A stretch of 64,000 nt of DNA from Proteiniphilum sp. UBA5384 (GCF_002410825.1 NZ_DHOS01000052.1:105921-169920), one strand, 5' to 3'; shown: positions 34,364-43,832, numbered from the stretch's first letter. Translations and numbers: made by a program. The notes: generated by a model from the letters alone, not told the origin.

Positions 34364-35749
34364 ATGATAACACTCAAAGAGAAGATAGGATACGGATTTG
34401 GCGATGCGGCATCGTCGATGTTCTGGAAATTATTCGGGATGTACCTCCTGTTTTTCTATACCGATGTGTTCGGGATGGAAGCCGCGGCAGTGGGGACGAT
34501 GTTCCTGATCACACGCGTATGGGATTCGTTTTTCGATCCGGTGGTCGGGGTGATAGCGGACCGCACCGAGACACGGTGGGGTAAATTCAGGCCCTACCTG
34601 CTGTTTTTGGCCATTCCGTTCGCGGTGATCGGGGTGTTTACCTTTTTCACGCCGGCCTTCTCTTCTGCCGATAAGGTGATCTATGCCTATGTCACCTATT
34701 CGCTGATGATGATTGTTTACTCTGGAATTAATGTGCCTTATGCTTCCCTGCTGGGCGTGATGAGCCCCGATCCGAAGGACAGGAATGTGCTCTCTACCTT
34801 CCGTATGGCCTTTGCCTACATCGGTAGTTTTGTGACGTTGCTCCTGTTCATGCCGATGGTCAATCATTTCAGCGGTCACAGCAAAGAGGTGGAAGCCCAG
34901 CAGCACGGATGGTTCATGGCGGTGATAGTGGTCGCCATTGCCTGTGCCATCCTGTTCCTGCTCTGCTTTGCATTTACGAAGGAGCGGGTGAAGCCCATCC
35001 GGGAGAAACAGGCCCCATTGAAAGACGACCTGAGGGATCTTCTCCGGAACAGGCCGTGGTGGATACTGCTGGGAGCCGGGATTTCAGCCCTTATCTTCAA
35101 TTCCATCCGCGACGGTGCGACCATCTATTACTTCAAGTATTATGTGGAAGAGGATATATTCGGTGCGGTGAAACTCTTGAATATCCCCTTTGTCCTTAGC
35201 GGATTGTACCTTGCACTGGGACAGGCCGCCAACCTGCTTGGCGTTATCCTTGCCGCGCCGGTGAGCAACCGGATAGGTAAACGCTACACCTATATGGGGG
35301 CGATGGCAATCGCTACGGCACTCAGTATCATTTTCTACGGACTGGGCAGCCATAGCCTCGCTTTGATATTTACCCTTCAGGCTTTGATCAGTATCTGTGC
35401 AGGAAGTATTTTTCCGTTGTTATGGTCGATGTACGCCGATTGCGCCGATTACTCGGAATATAAAACAGGCAACCGCGCTACCGGACTGATTTTCAGTTCG
35501 TCTTCAATGAGCCAGAAACTGGGATGGGCCATCGGTACGGCCTTGACGGGCTGGCTGCTGGCTTACTTCGGATTTGAAGCCAATCAGCTGCAAAATACAG
35601 AAACCATCAACGGGATCAAGTTGTTCATGAGTATTTTTCCGGCTGTGGGCGCTCTCCTCTCGGTGATATTCATCTACTTTTATCCTTTGACCGAAAAGGG
35701 GGTGAAAACCATTACGAATGAGCTGGAAAAGAGGAGGCATCCACTATGA
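34364..35749 (+). CDS. GPH-family (MelB-like) sugar cation symporter
   Basis: 461 residues with about twelve transmembrane helices. Family signatures: EKIGYGFGDAASSMFWKL, FFYTDVFGMEA, RVWDSFFDPVVGVIADRTETRWGKFRPYLL (the conserved D-P-G-D and RWGKFRP loop), YADCADYSEYKTGNRATGLIFS. It should carry the disaccharide product (mannobiose) across the inner membrane. It is 5 bp after the GH130 gene and overlaps the epimerase start by ATGA, so the three cytosolic steps are tightly coupled. Confidence 0.92.
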   Translation: MITLKEKIGYGFGDAASSMFWKLFGMYLLFFYTDVFGMEAAAVGTMFLITRVWDSFFDPVVGVIADRTETRWGKFRPYLLFLAIPFAVIGVFTFFTPAFSSADKVIYAYVTYSLMMIVYSGINVPYASLLGVMSPDPKDRNVLSTFRMAFAYIGSFVTLLLFMPMVNHFSGHSKEVEAQQHGWFMAVIVVAIACAILFLLCFAFTKERVKPIREKQAPLKDDLRDLLRNRPWWILLGAGISALIFNSIRDGATIYYFKYYVEEDIFGAVKLLNIPFVLSGLYLALGQAANLLGVILAAPVSNRIGKRYTYMGAMAIATALSIIFYGLGSHSLALIFTLQALISICAGSIFPLLWSMYADCADYSEYKTGNRATGLIFSSSSMSQKLGWAIGTALTGWLLAYFGFEANQLQNTETINGIKLFMSIFPAVGALLSVIFIYFYPLTEKGVKTITNELEKRRHPL

Positions 35750-36918
35750 ACGGTTTTAAAAGAGAACTGACAGAAAATATATTGCCGTTCTGGATTGACA
35801 AGATGCAGGATGATGAGCAAGGTGGTTTCTACGGACAGATAGATGGTTGTGATCAGTTACATCCCGAAGCGAACAAAGGAGCTATCCTCAATGCCCGCAT
35901 ACTATGGACCTTCTCTACAGCCTACCGGCTATTGAAAGATGCACAGTATCTGTCGATTGCGCAAAGGGCATTCGATTATATTATCGATCATTTCATCGAC
36001 AAGGAATATGGCGGCGCTTATTGGGAACTGGATTATAAGGGAAACCCGGTGAACAGGAAAAAGCAAACCTATGTGCAGGGATTTATGCTGTATGGCTTTT
36101 CCGAGTTTTACCGGGCGACGGGCAATCCGCAGGCATTGGAACTGGCGAAAGATTTTTTCCGGCTGATCGAAAAATGTCATGACGACAGGTTGGGAGGATA
36201 TCTTGAGGCATATACCCGGGATTGGCAACCCATAGAAGATATGCGCCTGAGTGAGAAGGATGCGAATGAAAAAAAGACGATGAATACCCATCTGCATGTG
36301 TTGGAACCTTATTCCAACCTGCTCAGGATATGGAAGGGCAAAGAGCTGGTCGCTGCCCAGCGGCGGTTGATAGACATCTTCGCGACCAAAATTCTCGACC
36401 GGAAAACAAATCACCTGGACCTGTTCTTCGACGAGGAGTGGAATGCCAGGTACAAGGCTATTTCCTACGGGCATGACATAGAGGCTTCCTGGCTGTTATT
36501 CGAAGCTGCGGAGGTGTTGGGTGACAAGGAGCTATTGGAAAGGATCAAAGGAATTTCCCTGAAAATTGCGGATGCGGCATCGGAAGGATTGGAGATCGAC
36601 GGAAGCATGGCATACGAACGGGTGGGAGACCATACTGATGGCGAGCGACATTGGTGGGTACAGGCAGAAGCCGTGGTCGGGTATATGTACGCATATGAGA
36701 ATTCGGGAGATGTCCGTTACAAGGAGAAAGCCGCCCGCGTGTGGGAATATATCCGCACCCACATCGTCGATAAAGAGGGAGGAGAATGGTATTGGAGTCG
36801 TCTTCCCGATGGGAGTATTAACCGGAGAGACGATAAGGCGGGGTTTTGGAAATGCCCTTACCACAATGGGCGCATGTGCATGGAAATGATGGAGCGGTTT
36901 GGTATGGAATCATGCTGA
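35746..36918 (+). CDS. AGE-family disaccharide 2-epimerase (mannobiose/cellobiose 2-epimerase)
   Basis: 390 residues forming an (alpha/alpha)6 barrel. Signatures: LPFWIDKMQDDEQGGFYGQIDG, KGAILNARILWTFSTAYR, MNTHLHVLEPYSNL, SYGHDIEASWLL and RHWWVQAEAVVGYM, with the conserved His and Trp residues of cellobiose 2-epimerases. In context it epimerises mannobiose to mannosylglucose, the substrate of the GH130 enzyme. The start ATG overlaps the transporter stop (ATGA). It is cytosolic; no signal peptide is present. Confidence 0.92.
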   Translation: MNGFKRELTENILPFWIDKMQDDEQGGFYGQIDGCDQLHPEANKGAILNARILWTFSTAYRLLKDAQYLSIAQRAFDYIIDHFIDKEYGGAYWELDYKGNPVNRKKQTYVQGFMLYGFSEFYRATGNPQALELAKDFFRLIEKCHDDRLGGYLEAYTRDWQPIEDMRLSEKDANEKKTMNTHLHVLEPYSNLLRIWKGKELVAAQRRLIDIFATKILDRKTNHLDLFFDEEWNARYKAISYGHDIEASWLLFEAAEVLGDKELLERIKGISLKIADAASEGLEIDGSMAYERVGDHTDGERHWWVQAEAVVGYMYAYENSGDVRYKEKAARVWEYIRTHIVDKEGGEWYWSRLPDGSINRRDDKAGFWKCPYHNGRMCMEMMERFGMESC

Positions 36919-36936
36919 TAAATGGACAATATAAGA

Positions 36937-36944
36937 TATCTTTG
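36937..36944 (+). promoter_or_regulatory. -7 box before the BNR-fold gene
   Basis: TATCTTTG, a perfect TAnnTTTG match, 24 nt before ATG 36969. No clear -33. The BNR gene may therefore have its own transcription start inside the PUL. Confidence 0.4.
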
Positions 36945-36968
36945 TAATGAATAAAATTGGATTGGACG

Positions 36969-38138
36969 ATGAAAGCTAAAATAAATGGTTTGATTTTAGT
37001 ATTGTCGGTTGCTCTCCCGGCTTTGGCACAGGAAACCGCTAAACCGCCGGGTGTTGTGGTCAATCATATTGGGAAGGAAACAGGACGTTATATTGGTTCG
37101 CCGAGCTTGTGCGTCCTCCCCAACGGCACTTATATCGCTACGCACGATGAGTTCGGTCCCCGCTCTTCGGAGTTCCGCTCTGCACAGACGCTCGTCTTTC
37201 AATCGAAAGACAAAGGAATGACATGGGAAAAGATAACTCAAATTGACGGGCAGTTCTGGTCTAATCTCTTCTTTCATCGCGGTAGTTTATATTTGATGGG
37301 GACAAACAAACATCATGGGAACCTGATCATCCGCAAATCGGATGATGATGGATATACATGGACAATACCCTACCTGAAATCCAATGGCTTGATTCTGGAA
37401 GGTGAATACCATACCGCCCCAATGCCTATGGTTTACCAGAATGGCCGTATCTGGAGAGCGGTTGAATATGCCACGGCACCCACATCCGAATGGGGAAAGC
37501 GATATAGTGCCATGGTCGTCTCGGCACCGGTCGACGCCGATCTTTTGGATGCTGAAAGTTGGCAGAAAACCAATTATCTTTCTTTTAACTCTGACTATTT
37601 GAACGGAAATTTCAGGGCCTGGCTGGAAGGAAATGCAGTGGTAGATCCTGATGGCAATGTAGTGGATATATTGCGTGTGGATATTCCCGCGGGAATTGAG
37701 GAGCAGGCAGCCGTAGTAAGGATCTCTCAGGATGGCAAGACCGCTTCCTTTGACCCGGACAGGGATTTTATTCAGCTTCCGGGTGGGAGTAAAAAATTCA
37801 CCATCCGTTATGACGAAAGATCGAAAAGATATTGGATGTTGACTAACTATATTTCTCCTGAATATAAAGAGAGGCATCCGGCCGGAGTAAGGAATAAACA
37901 AGCGTTGTGCAGTTCTTCTGATTTGAGGGAATGGATGGTTCATCAGGTAGTTCTTGATCATCCCGATGTGGAGAAACATGGATTTCAATACGTCGATTGG
38001 TTGTTCGAGGGGGATGATATCATCTTTCTTTCCCGAACGGCATACGATGATGACTCCGAAGGGGCAAATAATAATCACGATGCTAATTTTCTGACTTTTC
38101 ATCGTATAGTTAATTTTAGGAATCTGCTAAAAAAGTGA
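36969..38138 (+). CDS. Exported BNR/sialidase-fold protein
   Basis: 389 residues from ATG 36969 with signal peptide MKAKINGLILVLSVALPALAQ; an in-frame TTG at 36957 is rejected. Asp-box-like repeats (SKDKGMTWEKI, SDDDGYTWTI) and the overall six-bladed propeller pattern place it with the sialidase/neuraminidase-fold superfamily. The Arg triad of true GH33 sialidases is not evident, so sialidase activity should not be assumed. At the end of a mannan locus it may be a glycosidase for side groups or a phosphorolytic/hydrolytic accessory enzyme; this is open. A decayed acs remnant follows. Confidence 0.72.
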   Translation: MKAKINGLILVLSVALPALAQETAKPPGVVVNHIGKETGRYIGSPSLCVLPNGTYIATHDEFGPRSSEFRSAQTLVFQSKDKGMTWEKITQIDGQFWSNLFFHRGSLYLMGTNKHHGNLIIRKSDDDGYTWTIPYLKSNGLILEGEYHTAPMPMVYQNGRIWRAVEYATAPTSEWGKRYSAMVVSAPVDADLLDAESWQKTNYLSFNSDYLNGNFRAWLEGNAVVDPDGNVVDILRVDIPAGIEEQAAVVRISQDGKTASFDPDRDFIQLPGGSKKFTIRYDERSKRYWMLTNYISPEYKERHPAGVRNKQALCSSSDLREWMVHQVVLDHPDVEKHGFQYVDWLFEGDDIIFLSRTAYDDDSEGANNNHDANFLTFHRIVNFRNLLKK

Positions 38139-38256
38139 CCTTTTTAGACCTATATTCTCATCCATAAAAGTAGATATACTCTTAAATAATATAAATTATA
38201 GCTAAAATGGATAAAATATAATAGAATGAAAGTGTAAATGGATTTTTTTTAGTTAT

Positions 38257-38809
38257 TTGCAGCTGTTGAAAATCCAGCTTACGATAAGTAGTTATTCAAT
38301 CAAATCCTTAGAGCAATATTTTAAGGTTTACCGCAAATCAATCCGTAAGCCCAAAAAATTCTGGGCGAAAATAGCCGAGAATAATTTCACCTGGTACCGT
38401 AAATGGGATAAGGTGGTGGAATTTGATATGGAGAAGGCAGAATTCACCTGGTTCAGGAATGCCAAACTCAATATCACCCCAAATTATATCGACCGCCATC
38501 TGGCGAATAGGGGTGATGAGAATGGCATTATCGTGATATCAGCCATCCCTTTTGTCACGCCGACCAAGCCCACTTACGCCTCATTGCCCCTTCCCGGGAT
38601 CAAACGGGTATAGATGGATGAGCTACGGAATGAAATTGAAGGTAATCAACAGGTCGGAAACCTTTGTATCGAATATCCCTGGCCGAGCATAGCAAGGACG
38701 ATCTGGGGAGATCCATCAACGCTTTATAGATACTTGCTTTAAAACATTTTCCGGTAAGTACTTCTCCGGAGCATACGATGTGCTGTTGAAGAAAGTTCAG
38801 GAAGAATAA
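38257..38809 (+). pseudogene. acs: Remnant of acetyl-CoA synthetase
   Basis: Homology begins at SLEQYFKVYRKSIRKPKKFW and covers the N-terminal Acs segment to IDRHLANRGDENG (about residues 1-75 of the family). It then jumps to AIPFVTPTKPTYASLPLPGI, which in Acs lies roughly 300 residues further on. After an in-frame TAG (38611-38613) the same frame continues as MDELRNEIEGNQQVGNLCIE and YPWPSIARTIWGD. A frameshift near 38740 leads to TFSGKYFSGA, after which the similarity ends. So the gene has an internal deletion, a stop, a frameshift and no C-terminus. There is no plausible start codon. It lies between the mannan PUL and ada, with no mobile element in sight. Confidence 0.88.
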
Positions 38810-38851
38810 CCGAACTGAACAAAACCAAAAAAGAGACTGTCAATTTTTCGG

Positions 38852-38882
38852 TTGCATTTGGGCGTATATAGTATTACTTTTG
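38852..38882 (+). promoter_or_regulatory. Promoter of ada
   Basis: TTG (38852-38854), a 20-nt spacer and TACTTTTG (38875-38882, perfect TAnnTTTG), 47 nt before ATG 38930. It also shows that the longer open frame from 38852 is not the real start. Confidence 0.55.
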
Positions 38883-38929
38883 CTGTGAAATCAATACGAA
38901 AATTTGTTTTTAATAAAACAGCGCTATAT

Positions 38930-39979
38930 ATGTCTAAAATGGAGGAAGAGATATTTTATAAGGCATTTATGGAACGGGATCCTTCTTTCGAGGGGGTGTT
39001 CGTGGTTGCGGTAAAGACAACAGGTATATTTTGTCGTCCGACCTGTCCTACAGAACCTAAAAAGGAAAATGTGGAGTTTTACCTCTCTCCCGGCGAAGCA
39101 ATGGCAAATGGTTACAGGCCGTGCAAGATCTGCAAGCCATTAGAAAAAATAGGCGATCCGCCGCAGGAGATCAAACAGTTGTTAAAGTACATGGAAGATA
39201 ATTCAACGATCAAATTGAAAGATACCGACTTGGAAAAGATGGGCTTGGAACCCAATCAGGTTCGCCGGTGGTTTCTGAAAAACTACAAACAGACATTTCA
39301 TGCCTATCAACGAATGTACCGGGCGAACAATGCTTTTCAACGTTTTCAGTCGAACCAAAGTGTGACGGATGTCGCGTTTGATTCAGGCTACGATTCGCTG
39401 AGCGGTTTCAACAGCATGTTCAAAAATATTATCGGTTCGTCTCCACAGAATAGCAAGGACAAGCGTATTGTTAATATTACCCATATCGAAACAGATTTGG
39501 GATTGATGGTGGCAGGTGCAACCGATAAAGGTATCTGTATGCTCGAATTTTCTGATTATAAATTGATTGACTTGGAGTATAAACAGTTAATTGGTCTGTT
39601 TAAAGCTCCGCTCGTACAGGGATATAATCCCCATTTCGACACGCTTAGAAGTCAATTGGATGAATATTTCAAGGGAACACGACGGGAATTTGACATTCCA
39701 CTGGATTTGGCGGGTACGGAATTTCAAAAACAAGTATGGCTAAGTTTGTTAAAAATACCGTATGGATGTACTACAAACTATGCAAGGCAAGCCGAACTGT
39801 TGGGCAAGCCCTCTGCGGTGAGAGCCGTTGCCAACGCTAACGGGAAAAATAAAATCTCCATCATTCTGCCTTGCCACCGGGTTATCGGCGCAGACGGCAC
39901 GCTGACAGGCTATGGCGGCGGTATCTGGCGGAAGAAAAAATTACTGGAGTTTGAACAGGAAAATTTAGCGAAAAAGTGA
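38930..39979 (+). CDS. ada: Ada: bifunctional DNA methylphosphotriester/O6-methylguanine methyltransferase and regulator
   Basis: 349 residues. The N-terminal zinc domain has Cys35, Cys39, Cys65 and Cys68 (FCRPTCP; RPCKIC), of which the first accepts methyl groups from phosphotriesters. An AraC-type helix-turn-helix follows (about 85-190, SVTDVAFDSGYDSLSGFNSMFK). The C-terminal methyltransferase has the acceptor Cys near 315 in ILPCHRVIG, with the preceding KIPYGCTTNYARQAELLGKPSAVRAVANANGKN. It repairs alkylated DNA and activates its own gene when methylated. ATG 38930 was chosen over the long upstream frame; ATG 38939 is possible. All three domains are intact. Confidence 0.95.
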   Translation: MSKMEEEIFYKAFMERDPSFEGVFVVAVKTTGIFCRPTCPTEPKKENVEFYLSPGEAMANGYRPCKICKPLEKIGDPPQEIKQLLKYMEDNSTIKLKDTDLEKMGLEPNQVRRWFLKNYKQTFHAYQRMYRANNAFQRFQSNQSVTDVAFDSGYDSLSGFNSMFKNIIGSSPQNSKDKRIVNITHIETDLGLMVAGATDKGICMLEFSDYKLIDLEYKQLIGLFKAPLVQGYNPHFDTLRSQLDEYFKGTRREFDIPLDLAGTEFQKQVWLSLLKIPYGCTTNYARQAELLGKPSAVRAVANANGKNKISIILPCHRVIGADGTLTGYGGGIWRKKKLLEFEQENLAKK

Positions 39980-40245
39980 TAAATGCAAAAAATTCTTTTT
40001 TAGTAAACCATTACAGTTGCAGCAGTACGAAGCCCGGTTGAAGCAATCTGTATTTTCCGATACAATACAATTAAGGCAAAGTGGATTCAATCTTTCTATT
40101 CCATTGGAGTGGAAGGGATTCCAACCCATAGAGAGATAAAATAAAATGGAGCCGCTTACCTGTCTCAATTCAATTTATTTCGTACCAGAATTTGGTCTAA
40201 TGAAAAAACTTTTTTAGGTAAGAAATATGCAGTGTAAGTAGCAAC
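39980..40245. other. Intergenic gap with a possible coding remnant
   Basis: A plus-strand frame without a start codon (about 39997-40138) reads YEARLKQSVFSDTIQLRQSG and then NLSIPLEWKGFQ before a stop. It looks protein-like but I do not recognise it. No promoter, RNA or terminator was identified; the gap lies between ada (plus) and the end of the MFS gene (minus). Confidence 0.35.
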
Positions 40246-41649
40246 TTATTTCTTCTTCAACCAGAACCGTTCGATCTCTTCCAGCGATTTACCGGCGGTC
40301 TCCGGCATCAGTTTCCATACGATCAGCATATAAGGGATGCACATGAAGGCAAACAGGAAGAAGGTGCCGGCCGGGGTGGCGTTCTCGAGCATCCAGGGCG
40401 TAAGCTGCCCGATAAGATAGGTACCCACCCATAGAGAGAATCCGGCGATGGACATGGCCAACCCCCTTATCTTGGTGGGATACATCTCGGATAGGAACAC
40501 GAAGATCACCGCACTGATGGAGCCTGCGGCGAAGAAAATATAAGCTAAGAAGCATCCCAATAAGAATATGCTCGACATGCCCAATGATTCACCTGTCAGG
40601 AAGTAGATGCCAATAAGGACCAGGGTGACGATCATCCCGGAAACACCGATATAAACCAGTTTTTTTCGTCCAATCTTGTCGATGATCAAAAGTGCAAGTA
40701 CCGTAGTTCCCATATTGACCAATCCAATTAGGGACTGATAAAACAATGAGTCGCCGCTTGATAATCCGCTTGTCTCGAAAATAGAGGGACCATAGTACAA
40801 CACGGCATTCACACCCATGAATTGCCCCAGTATGGCGATGGCGGAGCCGATCAGTACCGCCCGGAAGATACCCGGTGTAAATAGGAGTTTCCAATCTGAT
40901 TTTGCTTCCGACTGCAACATTTGTTTGGTTTCATTGACTTGGTAAGAAACTTCCGATGCAGTGACATAAATTTTAGAGAATATCCCAGTAGCCATGTCAT
41001 CCTTGCCTTTCACGATCAACCAACGGGGACTTTCCGGGATAAAGAAGATGATAATGAAGAACAACAGGGCAGGTAATATTTCGGCTCCCAGCATCCCGCG
41101 CCAGTTTTCAGTACCGAATATTTTAAGTAGCAAGGAGTTCTCAGAAGAAAAATCACCGGATAAATTTGACAGGTGCCAATTCATCAGGTAGGCGCCTAAA
41201 AAACCTACGGTGACAGCGAGTTGGTAGAGTGATACCATTCTGCCCCGGTGGGAAGCAGGTGAGATTTCTGAAATATAGAGTGGGCAAACAATCGATACGA
41301 TACCGATGCCGATACCTCCTACAATACGCCAAATAACCAATTGATTAAAGTCCGGGGTAATGGCGCATCCCAACGCGGAAGAGGTAAACAGTACCGCTGA
41401 CAGCAACATCGTTTTTTTACGTCCAATATAATCGCTCAAAGCTCCTGCAAAAATCACACCGCTGATTGAACCTACAAGTGCGCAGCCCACATACCATCCA
41501 CTTTGAAGTGTGGTAAGCCCAAATTGTCCTGTCACCTGGGATACTGTTCCTGAAATCACCGCAGTATCATATCCGAAAAGGAAACCGCCTAATGCTGCTA
41601 CTACCGAAAGAAAAATCACATAGCTGCTAATACCCTCTGCTTTCTGCAT
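40246..41649 (-). CDS. MFS sugar porter (sugar/proton symporter family)
   Basis: 467 residues with twelve hydrophobic helices. Sugar porter signatures: GFLFGYDTAVISGT, DYIGRKK, RIVGGIGIGIVSIVCPLYISEISPASHRGRMVS, PESPRWLIVKG, GVNAVLYYGPSIFETSGL, DKIGRKKL and PETAGKSLEEIE. It imports a monosaccharide, or a small modified sugar, across the inner membrane. It is the last gene of the second PUL (111 bp after DUF4434), so it probably takes up the final product of that envelope pathway. A monosaccharide carrier implies that breakdown is finished in the periplasm. Confidence 0.92.
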   Translation of the reverse strand: MQKAEGISSYVIFLSVVAALGGFLFGYDTAVISGTVSQVTGQFGLTTLQSGWYVGCALVGSISGVIFAGALSDYIGRKKTMLLSAVLFTSSALGCAITPDFNQLVIWRIVGGIGIGIVSIVCPLYISEISPASHRGRMVSLYQLAVTVGFLGAYLMNWHLSNLSGDFSSENSLLLKIFGTENWRGMLGAEILPALLFFIIIFFIPESPRWLIVKGKDDMATGIFSKIYVTASEVSYQVNETKQMLQSEAKSDWKLLFTPGIFRAVLIGSAIAILGQFMGVNAVLYYGPSIFETSGLSSGDSLFYQSLIGLVNMGTTVLALLIIDKIGRKKLVYIGVSGMIVTLVLIGIYFLTGESLGMSSIFLLGCFLAYIFFAAGSISAVIFVFLSEMYPTKIRGLAMSIAGFSLWVGTYLIGQLTPWMLENATPAGTFFLFAFMCIPYMLIVWKLMPETAGKSLEEIERFWLKKK

Positions 41650-41760
41650 TGTCAGTTAAAAATTGAATGCTCAACTTCCGCAAGTCACATGATAACTGAT
41701 AAGAGGTTGTATTCTAATTGAATATCTATATCAGTTTATCTGCGGAATTTGAATTAAATA

Positions 41761-42873
41761 TTAGAGATTAAAATATTCCTTATACCGGTTATATAAATTC
41801 CCGGCCTGAATGTAGGCTGATTGCGGACTCATGAAATGGGAGAACTCGAACGTGATTGCCTTGTCGTAGCCACATCGTTTGGCTGCATCCAGTTTCATCC
41901 GCAGTTTATCGAATTTGATCGGCAAGAACTTGATCGGCATATCACGGTCGAACGTCTCTGCATTTGTCCAGCATTGCATCCCGTATTTGTCGGCCAGTTT
42001 TTTGTTTACCGTAAAGAAAGCGTCCAACTCGTCATAATCGATATGCCCATCCTGAAAAGCTACAGCATCCACCACTTCATGGATTCCCGAGAATATTTCA
42101 TCCCATTCTTTCTCATGCTGTTGGACCGAGACCGCCTCCTCTTTGCTAAGAGCTGTTCCGCTTGCAGCCACCGCCTTTTTACCGTCGATCCATGGAGAGA
42201 TAAACGTTGGCAATCCTCCGGAAACATCTTTGCACTGCTTGCCCATCGCGTAAAAAGCATTGATCGCCCCTTTGGTGGCACGGCTTATTTCACCGCTTAC
42301 ATACCATCCCCCGAAACTCTTGTATTTTTCACCGTAGTTCTTCCATATTTCGTCGATCACATACTTGTTATCTTCAATTTCATGGGACATATCACCGGTT
42401 GCCCAATAGTGACCGGAGTCGTACAGGCCGAAATAGAACTTCATACCATATTTTTCCGCAAGTCGCAGGTACATGTCCACCAGATCGACCGACGGCATAA
42501 AACATCCTTTAGACAATAGATATTCCGACGGGTAGGTAATAAACTTTTTATATCCGGAGCGGATCATGATCACCGTATCGATGCCAATGGCTTTCATATA
42601 CTGGAAATCCAGATCCCATTCCGCTTCTCCCCAATTCTGATGGGGGATATCATGGGAGATCTCATCCAGGAACGTGCCGCTAATTTGTATCCCGTTATTT
42701 TCCGGTACAATCAATTTACTTTTCAGTTCATTGTTTTTGTATATGCTGGGATAATTACTATCTGTTGAGGATTGTTGCCCGGCACCGTTGCATGCTGATA
42801 AGGCGGGAATCGCCGCTACTGAAGCACCGGCAAGTGCCGCTTTCCTTATAAAATCCCTTCTGTTTTTTTGCAT
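41761..42873 (-). CDS. DUF4434 protein, Tat/lipoprotein signal (PUL 2)
   Basis: 370 residues. Leader MQKNRRDFIRKAALAGASVA ends in a lipobox (PALSAC), giving a twin-arginine lipoprotein. The body matches DUF4434: ISGTFLDEISHDIPHQNWG, EWDLDFQYMKAIGIDTVIMIRSG, YGMKFYFGLYDS, GWYVSGEIS and PTFISPWIDGKK, a predicted TIM barrel with acidic residues at strand ends as in glycoside hydrolases. No activity is established for the family. A second, diverged DUF4434 gene (48897-49946) is in the same locus. The longer minus-strand order is DUF4434, TIM barrel, Gfo, SGNH, TIM barrel, Gfo, DUF4434 counted from this gene upstream. Confidence 0.82.
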   Translation of the reverse strand: MQKNRRDFIRKAALAGASVAAIPALSACNGAGQQSSTDSNYPSIYKNNELKSKLIVPENNGIQISGTFLDEISHDIPHQNWGEAEWDLDFQYMKAIGIDTVIMIRSGYKKFITYPSEYLLSKGCFMPSVDLVDMYLRLAEKYGMKFYFGLYDSGHYWATGDMSHEIEDNKYVIDEIWKNYGEKYKSFGGWYVSGEISRATKGAINAFYAMGKQCKDVSGGLPTFISPWIDGKKAVAASGTALSKEEAVSVQQHEKEWDEIFSGIHEVVDAVAFQDGHIDYDELDAFFTVNKKLADKYGMQCWTNAETFDRDMPIKFLPIKFDKLRMKLDAAKRCGYDKAITFEFSHFMSPQSAYIQAGNLYNRYKEYFNL

Positions 42874-42941
42874 TGTTTTAGTTTGAAAAATTAACCATTT
42901 AATAAAGGTAATGAAGTTTTTTAGAACTCATGTCGACCGTT

Positions 42942-43796
42942 TTACAATATTTCTTCCGCCACCTGGTTGAAATAGTCGATGGATTGTTTTATTTGTGGCA
43001 GATTGTTTTCCCAGTCAGCTTCATATTCAATCGTGAAATATCCCTTGAAGTTCTGTCTTTTCAGTTCCTCCATCATGGCTTTCACATTGAGGATGCCTTT
43101 CCCCCAGATCACATCTTCGAGGTTTTGTTCTTCGCCTTGAGGTGCAATATCTTTGAAATGTAATGCTATGATCCTGCCGTCGAGTTGCTGCATGGAGGAA
43201 ATAGGATCCAATCCCATCCTTTTATAATGTCCCACGTCAACACATGCTCCCAATAAGGCCTCTCGTTCCCCGATACTACCTAACAACACCTCTGGATTCC
43301 AGTAGGAATTTTCACTTGGATGATTATGGACAGCCACTTTGATATGATATTTTTTTGACAGTTTTTCCACTATATCCCAATCTTCACGTGCCGGTTCGGC
43401 ACTGATAAATTCCATTTCCATATTGTTTGCAAACGGAAAGATTTGTTCCCATTCCTCTCTTTGGGCAGTCCATACGCCTGAAGAGACGATTTTTATGTTT
43501 CTGGCGGCTGCTTCTTCTTTCAGTTTTTTCTGTTGGTCACTATCCATCTGATAACCGAATGTGGCATCACCAAACCCTTCTCCTAATCGTTGTCCGGGAT
43601 AGATTTCGATAAAACGGAGCCCCAGTTCTTTTGACTTATCCAACGACTCCATCACTGTAAAAAGATGGAACGTGTAAGATTGCATGGATAAATGCCATCC
43701 TTGCTTTTCCGCTTTTGTTTCCACATTGCCTTGCGTGCAGCCGATATTGAATAAGAAGCAGCATACTGCGATGAGTCCTGTTTTTATTGTTTTCAT
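42942..43796 (-). CDS. Exported sugar isomerase/epimerase-like TIM barrel (xylose isomerase-like AP endonuclease family 2 fold)
   Basis: 284 residues with lipobox FLFNIGC (Cys about 19). Fold motifs: LSMQSYTFHLFTVMESLDKSKELGLRFIEIYPGQ, VHNHPSENSYWNP (metal His), CVDVGHYKRMG (metal Asp/His), IALHFKDIAPQG and FTIEYEADWENN (metal Glu). The metal-binding Glu/Asp/His set is intact. Cytosolic members isomerise or epimerise sugars; exported Bacteroidota members are linked to breakdown of keto-glycosides made by Gfo/Idh/MocA oxidoreductases. The gene is 36 bp downstream of a Gfo/Idh/MocA gene, which supports such a pairing here. Confidence 0.82.
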   Translation of the reverse strand: MKTIKTGLIAVCCFLFNIGCTQGNVETKAEKQGWHLSMQSYTFHLFTVMESLDKSKELGLRFIEIYPGQRLGEGFGDATFGYQMDSDQQKKLKEEAAARNIKIVSSGVWTAQREEWEQIFPFANNMEMEFISAEPAREDWDIVEKLSKKYHIKVAVHNHPSENSYWNPEVLLGSIGEREALLGACVDVGHYKRMGLDPISSMQQLDGRIIALHFKDIAPQGEEQNLEDVIWGKGILNVKAMMEELKRQNFKGYFTIEYEADWENNLPQIKQSIDYFNQVAEEIL

Positions 43797-43832
43797 TTTA
43801 TTTAATAATTAGTATAATGTGCATTTGACTAT

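Noticed and set aside
36969..38138. True GH33 sialidase
   Set aside because: The propeller pattern is present but the Arg triad and FRIP motif were not seen; called BNR-fold only.
38852..38929. Longer N-terminus for Ada
   Set aside because: It begins at the promoter itself; the -7 box lies inside this stretch.
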